NCBI RefSeq assembly: GCF_022662305.1 | Contig: NZ_JAKNQH010000015.1 | Location: 1-56,483 of the forward strand | Direction of reading: 5' to 3' | From: Sphingomonas sp. BAUL-RG-20F-R05-02 | GTDB lineage: Bacteria > Pseudomonadota > Alphaproteobacteria > Sphingomonadales > Sphingomonadaceae | Length of the DNA stretch: 56,483 nt | Shown: piece by piece, positions 43,140-50,184 of the stretch | How the letters are laid out: each line of letters opens with the position of its first letter | How positions within the stretch are numbered: position 1 is the stretch's first letter | Program-made: the position numbers and the translations under genes | The notes under the pieces: model-generated | What the model was told of the DNA's origin: nothing | What the model saw: only the letters and a program-made list of their open reading frames with translations | Database searches by the model: none

Positions 43140-43477
43140 TTGATCGGCCTGCATTTGGTAAAGTCTCAGATCGTAAAGGTGCCTTGATCTATGGTCCGTA
43201 CGTCGATCTAGAGCCCGGCTTTTACGAAGTTTCCGTAATAGCGCAGCGCGGCGCACGCCGTTCCACGCTGCGCTTGGACCGATTAACGATCGATATACGG
43301 TCTGAAGGAGTTTCCTTACCGCTATGCAAGCGCCGGTATTTTGGAAACTTTGCTGTACCAAAAATCATTTATCGTCAGTTTGAGGTCAAGATGCTGGCAC
43401 GACGGACGGAAGTCCGGGTTTTTGTTTCTGAAGAAAACTGGACTGCAACGCTGCCCGTCATTCGTAAAATTTGCTGA
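43136..43477 (+). CDS. Small beta-rich protein, possibly a detached accessory domain of the methyltransferase
   Basis: A 113-residue protein starting at TTG in a TTGA overlap. GALIYGPYVDLEPGFYEVSV and RRSTLRLDRLTIDI resemble the 'GPY..L.PG.Y.V' beta-sandwich domain that accompanies glycosyltransferases and methyltransferases of polysaccharide loci (compare GPYPQYQLPGGIRWI in the giant GT2 protein). It has no signal peptide. It could be a separate subunit or the C-terminal half of an originally fused methyltransferase. Moderately confident that it is expressed. Confidence 0.6.
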   Translation: MIDRPAFGKVSDRKGALIYGPYVDLEPGFYEVSVIAQRGARRSTLRLDRLTIDIRSEGVSLPLCKRRYFGNFAVPKIIYRQFEVKMLARRTEVRVFVSEENWTATLPVIRKIC

Positions 43478-44122
43478 CAACAAGATGCGGCATGATCGGC
43501 TAATTGCGCGTATAGCCGGGGCATCGATAAGTCTAAGAGCGCGTTTGAGCGATCGTCGTCGTCCGCCTTTTCGGAGGATCTCGCGCAAGCAGCACTTCGT
43601 CGGGGCGATCCTGGGGCGGCGATCGCGGCGCGTGCGCTTCGCGGCGCCGTCGTGATGGTCGATTACTTGCGTCCTGTTGCCGTCTTGCGCATCGCTGCGG
43701 CTGAGGCACGGTATCTGCTCACGATCGCCAGCGACTGTCCTGCGCCCCGTTTTCTGCACGTCGATCTGAGCCCGGAGGACATGGCGTTGTCGACGACCAT
43801 TCGGTGCGGCCGGCGCTATTGCCGGGTCGTCGCCCGTCGCAGCGCCCACCTGCCGGGTGTGGACTAGGCACTGTATAACAGAACGGATTCGCCGTGTATG
43901 GGTAGTAGGGCGTGCGCTGATCGCCAAAGATCATCAGCGCCCTGACATAAGCGGACGGCCCTTTTGCGGGTCAGGCTTTCCCGGCATGGGCCGAGAATAG
44001 GTCCGTAAGGGGACTACCCAGCACGGGAATGCCTCGTCAAAATGCAAAAAGGGCAGAAGATTTTCTGGTTATCGGCGCATGACGCTACTATCGCCCCGCT
44101 CATGTTATCGAGGGAAGAAACT
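43478..44122. other. Gene-poor stretch with a possible gene remnant
   Basis: An open frame from about 43493 to 43867 has coding-like composition, but its first usable start comes late (near 43649-43655), giving about 71 residues (VDYLRPVAVLRIAAAEARYL, then LTIASDCPAPRFLHVDLSPE). I do not recognise it; it looks like the end of a lost gene. The last 250 bases hold no gene but must carry the gmd promoter. Confidence 0.35.
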
Positions 44123-45160
44123 ATGTCGAAGACCGCTATCGTTACCGGGATCAGCGGCCAAGATGGCGCATATCTGGCTGAAAATCTGCTAAACCGCGGC
44201 TATACGGTCTATGGGACGTATCGGCGGACGAGTTCGGTCAATTTTTGGCGGATCGACGAGCTCGGCATCACCAATCACCCCGGGCTCAAGCTGGTCGAAT
44301 ATGACCTTACCGACATGGGTTCGGCGATCCGGCTGATCGAAACGTCGGAAGCCACCGAGATCTACAACCTCGCTGCGCAGAGCTTCGTCGGGGTGTCGTT
44401 CGATCAGCCGATCGCCACCGGGCAGATCACGGGCCTCGGCGCGGCTTATCTTCTGGAAGCGATCCGCACCGTCAATCGCGACATCCGCTTCTACCAGGCA
44501 TCAACGTCCGAGATGTTCGGCAAGGTCCAGGCGATCCCGCAGAAGGAAGATACGCCCTTCTACCCGCGCAGCCCGTACGGCGTGGCCAAGCTCTATGCGC
44601 ATTGGCTGACCGTGAACTACCGCGAAAGCTTCGGGATCTTCGGCACCAGCGGAATCCTGTTCAATCATGAATCGCCACTGCGCGGGCGTGAATTTGTAAC
44701 CCGCAAGATCACCGATACCGTCGCCAAGATCGCTCAGGGCAAGGCGGAGATCCTCGAGCTCGGTAATCTCGACGCCAAGCGCGACTGGGGCTATGCCAAG
44801 GATTATGTCGAAGGTATGCGGCTGATGCTCCAGCACGATGTCGCCGACACCTATGTCTTGGCGACCAACCGCACCGAGCCGGTCCGCACGTTCGTCGAGC
44901 TGGCGTTTGGCCATGTCGGAATCACGCTCGACTGGTCGGGCAAGGACGAGAACGAGACTGGGATCGACCGCAAGACGGGCAAGATGCTCGTGCGCGTCAA
45001 TCCGGCCTTCTACCGTCCGTCCGAAGTCGACCTGCTGATCGGCGACCCAGGCAAGGCCGAGCGCGAACTGGGGTGGAAGCCCGAGGTTCAGCTCGAAGAA
45101 CTCGCGCAGCTGATGATGGAAGCCGACATGCGTCGCAATACTGCCGGATGGTCGTTCTGA
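44123..45160 (+). CDS. gmd: GDP-mannose 4,6-dehydratase
   Basis: Converts GDP-D-mannose to GDP-4-keto-6-deoxy-D-mannose, the shared precursor of GDP-L-fucose and GDP-D-rhamnose. Diagnostic parts: VTGISGQDGAYLAENLLNRG (NADP motif), YDLTDMGSAIRLIE, AAQSFVGVSFDQP, QASTSEMFGKVQ, the YxxxK in SPYGVAKLYAHW, and FNHESPLRGREFVTRKIT. The ATG follows gagggaagaa and gives 345 residues, the normal size; an upstream in-frame ATG at 44042 adds residues with no match. The next gene starts at its stop (TGATG). Confidence 0.96.
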   Translation: MSKTAIVTGISGQDGAYLAENLLNRGYTVYGTYRRTSSVNFWRIDELGITNHPGLKLVEYDLTDMGSAIRLIETSEATEIYNLAAQSFVGVSFDQPIATGQITGLGAAYLLEAIRTVNRDIRFYQASTSEMFGKVQAIPQKEDTPFYPRSPYGVAKLYAHWLTVNYRESFGIFGTSGILFNHESPLRGREFVTRKITDTVAKIAQGKAEILELGNLDAKRDWGYAKDYVEGMRLMLQHDVADTYVLATNRTEPVRTFVELAFGHVGITLDWSGKDENETGIDRKTGKMLVRVNPAFYRPSEVDLLIGDPGKAERELGWKPEVQLEELAQLMMEADMRRNTAGWSF

Positions 45161-46011
45161 TGCAGGTCGCGCTGACCGGAGCGACCGGCTTTACCGGTCG
45201 CTTCGTGTCCGCCGCGCTGGAGCAGGCCGGCGCGACGCCGGTCGCGCTGCAATGCGACCTGCGCGACCAAGCGGCCGTCGACCAGGCGGTCGACGGTCTG
45301 GACTTCGACCGGGTCATCCATCTTGCCGGTCATGCGTTCGTCGATGCGAGCGACTGGATGTCCTTCTATACGGTCAACCAGCTCGGTACGCTGAATCTGC
45401 TCGACGCGGTCAGCCGTAAAAAGTCCGGCGCACGGTGCATCCTGGCGTCGAGCGCGCAGGTGTACGGCCCGAATGCCGAGGGACTGATCACCGAGGACAC
45501 GTCGACCAATCCGGTCAACCATTATGCGATCAGTAAGCGTACGATGGAGCAAGGTGCGAATTTGTGGCGGGATCGGCTGGAGATCGTCGTGACGCGGCCG
45601 TTCAACTATACGGGCGTTGGTCAGGACACGCAGTATTTGATCCCCAAGATCGTCAACCATTTTCGCCGGCGTGCCGATGTGATCGAGCTCGGCAATACCT
45701 GGGTAGAGCGCGATTTCGGCGACGTGCGCTCGGTTGCGGACGCTTATGCGGGCCTGGCGCTGGCGGTCGATGTTCCCCCTGTGGTCAACGTCGCGACGGG
45801 GGCGGTCTCCTCGATCGGCGACATCCTCGAACACCTGACTGCGATCAGCGGCCATCGTATCGAGGTCGAAGTCAATCAGGCGTTCGTCCGCAAGGGCGAC
45901 GTCGAAGTGCTGGGCGGCGACGCGACGCTGCTCCGGCAGACGCTGCCGGATTGGGCGCCGCGTAGCCTCGCCGATACGCTACAGTGGATGTACGCCGCGG
46001 GCGACGCTTAG
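45160..46011 (+). CDS. rmd: GDP-6-deoxy-D-mannose reductase (Rmd-like), NAD(P)-dependent SDR
   Basis: Probably reduces GDP-4-keto-6-deoxy-D-mannose to GDP-D-rhamnose. An extended SDR of 283 residues with LTGATGFTGRFVSAALEQAG, LAGHAFVDASDWMSFYTVNQ, ASSAQVYGP, the catalytic YxxxK (NHYAISKRTMEQ), and RPFNYTGVGQDTQYLIPKIV, which is typical of Rmd proteins. Coupled to gmd by a one-base TGATG overlap, which strongly supports use of the Gmd product. A GDP-sugar C4-reductase with another product (for example GDP-6-deoxytalose) is the main alternative. A strong terminator hairpin follows. Confidence 0.82.
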   Translation: MQVALTGATGFTGRFVSAALEQAGATPVALQCDLRDQAAVDQAVDGLDFDRVIHLAGHAFVDASDWMSFYTVNQLGTLNLLDAVSRKKSGARCILASSAQVYGPNAEGLITEDTSTNPVNHYAISKRTMEQGANLWRDRLEIVVTRPFNYTGVGQDTQYLIPKIVNHFRRRADVIELGNTWVERDFGDVRSVADAYAGLALAVDVPPVVNVATGAVSSIGDILEHLTAISGHRIEVEVNQAFVRKGDVEVLGGDATLLRQTLPDWAPRSLADTLQWMYAAGDA

Positions 46012-46046
46012 GCCCGAATACGAAGACCCCCCGCATAAAGGCTATG

Positions 46047-46076
46047 GCAGCCGCTCCGGTCGACAGGAGCGGCTGC
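46047..46076. terminator. Strong hairpin after rmd
   Basis: GCAGCCGCTCC and GGAGCGGCTGC form a perfect 11-bp stem with an 8-base loop between rmd and the convergent FkbM pseudogene. No U-tract, but its position suits a two-way terminator. Confidence 0.7.
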
Positions 46077-46085
46077 GCGGAAATG

Positions 46086-46964
46086 TCACCGGGCATGACC
46101 AGTGACGCGGGGATTGCGCCAGTCCTGAACACCGTCGACCCGCGGCGTCGGCTTGCCGGCAAGGTCCATGATGGCGGGACGTTCGGCCTCGAGTTGCCAC
46201 CCCGCTGATAGCAAGTCATCGCAGAGGCGACCTTCGATCTCGCGCGAATGGGTCCCGATCATCATGTAAGCGACATGCTCGTTCAAAAAGTCCAGCGAAC
46301 TAGCGACCAGATCGGCCTCGCCGCCCTGGATATCGATATGCAGTAAATCCACGCGTTTCACGCCAACCGCAAGATCGGCGAAACCGACCGCGGGCAGCTT
46401 GTGGTAGAGTCCGCTGTTTTCCGCCTTTAATTCCTGGTCTTGCGTTCCGTTGATAATCGGGTCGAGCCCACTCCCCTCGGGCGGGAAGAATGCGGTTCCC
46501 GAACGGGGCGCCGCGACTCCGTGATGGATCGTCACGTCTTCTGAAGAAAACCCGTTTGCCAAGGTCTATTCCCGGGCGAACGCCGCGTGATTTGGCTCGC
46601 CTTCGATGCCGACCGCACGAACTTTCTTACCCGCTCGACGCGCTGCTACACCCGTAATGTTGATCCAGCACCCCCAGTGGCAACCAAGCTCGATAACGGT
46701 GAACACATCGCCAGCCAGATCGACGGCGCGCAATGCCGCTCCGAACTCTGCCATGTCGGCATGCCACTTGGCCGGAATAACGTCGACTTCGACGGTCCCC
46801 TTCATCGGCTCGAGATGCTCGGGAAAGAATTTTGGATCGATCGCCATACCGAAATAATTAAGCGCATAGTCAGAGCGTGCGGTCTGCGGGCCAGCCGCAT
46901 GACGTCGAATAGTCCCTGTAATGTCAAGCCGGGCTTGATAATGCCAGAATGGGCTGTCGACCAT
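46086..46964 (-). pseudogene. FkbM-family methyltransferase interrupted by an in-frame stop
   Basis: Two open stretches lie in the same frame, separated by a single TAG at 46563-46565 (reading AFARE-stop-TLANGF). The first part carries the SAM motif I region (FTVIELGCHWGCWINITGVA) and VGIEGEP; the second has the FkbM signature DLLHIDIQGGEADLVASSLD and AYMMIGTHSREIEGRL. Together they would give about 292 residues, a normal FkbM length. A single base change could restore the frame. It is convergent with rmd. It may be a recent null allele, or a sequencing error. Confidence 0.82.
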
Positions 46965-47240
46965 TGCAACTCTTGGTTACTAGACCAAATACTGATTGGA
47001 TGGGTATTTGTAAAGCATCGCAAAAACCTCTCAAAACTATCGAATTACGGTATAAAATTGAGCAGAGACGATGGTATGTTTGTCAGTCTGGTCTAGCAAG
47101 CGGTATTAATGCCGCTGCTTGAGAATTACGTCTCGGAGCCTTACACTGAGCACCGAGCGCGGTGACACGGAGCATTGAGTTGCTCGGCAGATGCGAGCGT
47201 GATCGTACAGGACGATGACATTGATATATGTGGTTAATTG

Positions 47241-47900
47241 ATGATTTCGTTTGAAAACGTATCCAAAAGCTATCACATCCGGAAGTTCCGCAAGGATGTG
47301 CTGAGCGATCTGAGCTTCGATATTCCGACCGGATGCAGCCTCGGTATATGCGGTGCCAATGGTGCCGGTAAATCGACCTTGATGCGTCTGATCTCGGGTG
47401 TCGAGGCGCCGAGCGCCGGCCGCATCACACGCTCGGTATCATGCTCTTGGCCGATCGGGTATTCGAGTTGCTTCCAGTCCAGTTTGACCGGCGCCGACAA
47501 TGCCCGGTTCATCGCGCGGATCTACAGCAGGGATATCCAGCAGCTGCTCGATTACGTTGAGGATTTTGCGCAGCTGGGCGCTTATTTCTATCAGCCGATC
47601 TATAGCTATTCGGCCGGTATGATGGCGCGTCTCGCGTTTGGCATTTCGTTGGCGATCGATTTCGATTGTTATCTGGTGGACGAGGTCACCGCAGCGGGCG
47701 ACGACCGCTTTCGGCAGCGCTGCGAAGACGCGCTCCATCATCGGCGCTCTGCCGGCACCCTGTTGATGATCAGTCACGATCCAAATACTTTACGTGCGTA
47801 TTGCGAGCGCGGTGCAGTTTTGCAGGATGGCCGGCTTAGTTTCTATGACACGATAGATGAGGCCATTGATATTCACATGCACAATCAGTCCATACAGTAA
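47241..47900 (+). CDS. kpsT: Capsule polysaccharide ABC transporter ATP-binding protein, KpsT family
   Basis: ATPase of the capsule exporter, partner of KpsM (1270-2088). The 219-residue size is typical of KpsT. Walker A is GANGAGKST (38-46), the ABC signature is a KpsT-type YSAGMMARLAFGI (from 123), Walker B is CYLVDE (143-148), and the switch histidine is His179 in MISHD. It lacks the C-terminal carbohydrate-binding domain of Wzt, so chain-length control differs from the O-antigen type. It is preceded by about 275 bases without a gene, where its promoter should lie, and is followed 39 bases later by a glycosyltransferase. Confidence 0.93.
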   Translation: MISFENVSKSYHIRKFRKDVLSDLSFDIPTGCSLGICGANGAGKSTLMRLISGVEAPSAGRITRSVSCSWPIGYSSCFQSSLTGADNARFIARIYSRDIQQLLDYVEDFAQLGAYFYQPIYSYSAGMMARLAFGISLAIDFDCYLVDEVTAAGDDRFRQRCEDALHHRRSAGTLLMISHDPNTLRAYCERGAVLQDGRLSFYDTIDEAIDIHMHNQSIQ

Positions 47901-47939
47901 AAACAATATCCAATCAGTGTACAGCTGGGAAATGCATGT

Positions 47940-48863
47940 ATGAGCAAGTCTATTCTTATCCAGAATTATCACCCCCAGGGTACCGAAGCGTTAATTCGTG
48001 ATTTCAAATCGATCGGCTTCAAGGTCTTCAGTCCCGATTGTGACTGGGGACGGATTACGTATTTCGCCGAAAATACCGGTCTTGGAAGCGAGATCCTATC
48101 CTTCGAAGACTATATGAAGACGGAACCCGGTTTTGTTTTGATCGGGTGCAAGGCACAGGAGGAAGATCTAAAGTCTATTGCGCGCGAGCATGGCGACAAG
48201 ATGATCCTTAATATTGCTCAGCAAAACCATGTGTATGAGCCGCATATATCCAATATCCTCATATGCCCGGATATTGGGCTTTGGAAAAGTTATCCTGATC
48301 CGATACAGCACAGGCTGTTGTATTTCCCACGACCCGTAATTGCCGACGTTACTGCCAAGGATATCGTTCAGTCGTTCGAAGACCGGACGATAGCGTCATT
48401 TATAAGTATGCCGACGTTCTGGACGCGGGGACTGCCTGCCTTTGAAGCGTTTCGTGCGCAGTGGCAGGGGAATTGCTACATGTTCGGCCATCAAGCCACC
48501 GATGGCCTGCTTACGCATGCACAATGCAATGCACGGATGGCAACATCGTTCTTCACGGCGCACTTCAAAGACGAAGAGGCCTATGGCCTGTCCTGCCTGG
48601 AATCGATGATGCTTGGAACCCCGGTTGTGAGCACGCATGAGTTCATGCGAGATAAAACGCTCGGCGAGTATTTCCTGCGTCCCGAAAACTCCATTGTTAC
48701 AGATACCATCGAGCAGGCCATCGCAGCGTTGGAGGCGCTTACGCTGGACGAATACAGGCATCTAAGCGAGAACGCCCGGACGACCGTTCTTGACCTTACG
48801 GCCAACGAGAAAACGGTTGATATTCTGAACCACGCAGTCGAAGTCGAGATGCGATCGATCTAG
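47940..48863 (+). CDS. Putative GT-B glycosyltransferase
   Basis: A 307-residue protein, short for the GT4 family. The C-terminal part has the donor-site pattern FKDEEAYGLSCLESMMLGTP (about 211-230, with the E-x7-E pair) followed by VVSTHEFMRDKTLGEYF. The N-terminal domain is atypical (ILIQNYHPQGTEALIRDFKS) and the linker strand is reduced. It follows kpsT, so it may act early in capsule synthesis. Only one base separates its stop from the stop of the convergent beta-helix gene, leaving no room for a terminator. Confidence 0.7.
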   Translation: MSKSILIQNYHPQGTEALIRDFKSIGFKVFSPDCDWGRITYFAENTGLGSEILSFEDYMKTEPGFVLIGCKAQEEDLKSIAREHGDKMILNIAQQNHVYEPHISNILICPDIGLWKSYPDPIQHRLLYFPRPVIADVTAKDIVQSFEDRTIASFISMPTFWTRGLPAFEAFRAQWQGNCYMFGHQATDGLLTHAQCNARMATSFFTAHFKDEEAYGLSCLESMMLGTPVVSTHEFMRDKTLGEYFLRPENSIVTDTIEQAIAALEALTLDEYRHLSENARTTVLDLTANEKTVDILNHAVEVEMRSI

Positions 48864-48864
48864 C

Positions 48865-50061
48865 CTAGCGGATACTGTAGTTCAGAATGCAGTAATGCTT
48901 GGCGGTCGTGGCCGTATCCGTAGCGGTCAGGGGCAAAACCATCCGGGACCTTGCGGAGAAGTTCGCCGAAGCACCGGAGATCCGTTGCGGGCCGCACATG
49001 CTCGGATAGGTGCCGGAGACTGCTTCGAGGTCGTTGTGCGCGATCACCATCGGCCCCGTGAGATAGTCGACGTTGAGCGCCAGCATGGCCCCGCGAACCC
49101 GATTGTCGGTCACCGCACCCCCGAATGTCGGCGCCTCATACCAGGGGGCCGACCCGATCATGATGCCGAAGCCACATCGCCGCTGGGCGCCACAATCGAT
49201 CGTGTTGCGGGTGACCTGCGTGCCGGTGAAATCGCCGCTGGTGGCGTTGGGCCAGGCTTGCAGCATGATCTCGGCGAACGCACCGCCCTCGGCAGTCCCG
49301 CTATGATTGAAGTTATTGTTGGTGATCGTGCAGCCGACGCAACTGCCGAATATCAGCTGGACGTCGGTATTGTCGCGAAATCGGTTGCTCGAGATCTGGA
49401 AGCGTTGCGCGGTATGGATCGTCAAACCGTCTGCCCAGTGCAGCAAGGTATTATGCGTGCCGTTTCCGATGAAGGTGTTGTCGCTGATGACGGCCTCGAC
49501 ACCGGTTCCGTATTCGAGTGCGGTATAGCAGGCCATATCGCGAAAAACCGAGCGGGTGATCGTCACCGAATTTCCGTTGACGAGAAGTCCGCCCGCCATA
49601 GGCCGTTTCTTGTCCGATGCGCAGCGCCTTGCCGACAGGGCTGGATCGGTCAGTCGCGTTCCCTGGAACACCAGGTGATCGAGCCGGACGGCGTTGCTGT
49701 CTATCGTGATGGGCATGATCGCGCCCGCCATCGCGGTCGCTTTGATCGCGAGATGCAGGACTGCGCAGCGACGTTCGTCGGCAAAGCACGGACGCGCATC
49801 CGGTGAAAGGCCGCGTGTCGTCAATGTCACCGGACGTCGGAGGCGAACGGGCGTTACAACCTCATACCGGCCGGATGGAAGCGCCAGTTTCCCGTTTGTC
49901 GGGGTTGCGTCCAGACAGGCCTGAAGAGCGGGTCCTGCATCGTGTCCACTGCCGGCCAAGCGCGGTATCGCGGCGCAGGGCGCAGGCGCAGCCGCTGCGG
50001 TCGCGACTGATCGATCCCCCCCGCCGAACCCCGACATCGCCGCTAGCGCGACTGCCAGCAT
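48865..50061 (-). CDS. Secreted right-handed beta-helix protein (copy 2)
   Basis: Paralogue of the protein at 26586-27824. Shared blocks include CYTALEY, NGTH, DNTDVQLIFG, AEGGAFAEIMLQAWPNATSG, CGFGIMIGSAPWYEAPTFGG and VTDNRVRGA. The same order of coils and cysteines is seen. The start is unclear: ATG at 50061 gives a short hydrophobic leader (MLAVALAAMSGFGGG); a TTG at 50145 would give a better signal peptide with a basic N-region. An ORF continuing upstream overlaps the divergent TPR-GT4 gene and is unlikely. Probable periplasmic or surface carbohydrate-active or -binding protein; no catalytic motif identified. Confidence 0.78.
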   Translation of the reverse strand: MLAVALAAMSGFGGGDRSVATAAAAPAPCAAIPRLAGSGHDAGPALQACLDATPTNGKLALPSGRYEVVTPVRLRRPVTLTTRGLSPDARPCFADERRCAVLHLAIKATAMAGAIMPITIDSNAVRLDHLVFQGTRLTDPALSARRCASDKKRPMAGGLLVNGNSVTITRSVFRDMACYTALEYGTGVEAVISDNTFIGNGTHNTLLHWADGLTIHTAQRFQISSNRFRDNTDVQLIFGSCVGCTITNNNFNHSGTAEGGAFAEIMLQAWPNATSGDFTGTQVTRNTIDCGAQRRCGFGIMIGSAPWYEAPTFGGAVTDNRVRGAMLALNVDYLTGPMVIAHNDLEAVSGTYPSMCGPQRISGASANFSARSRMVLPLTATDTATTAKHYCILNYSIR

Positions 50062-50184
50062 CAGAACAAGCGCCCCGATGTATCGGTAGGTATATGAGGT
50101 CCCTTGCTTGCGAGGCGATGCCCGCTGGTGCAGGGAGCGCCGCAACAGTGGAACTCGACGGCTCGGGCGCGGTAGGAGCAAAAC

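Noticed and set aside
46587..47096. A plus-strand gene of 169 codons
   Set aside because: It lies opposite the first half of the FkbM pseudogene, whose SAM-binding motif is clear. No similarity on the plus strand.
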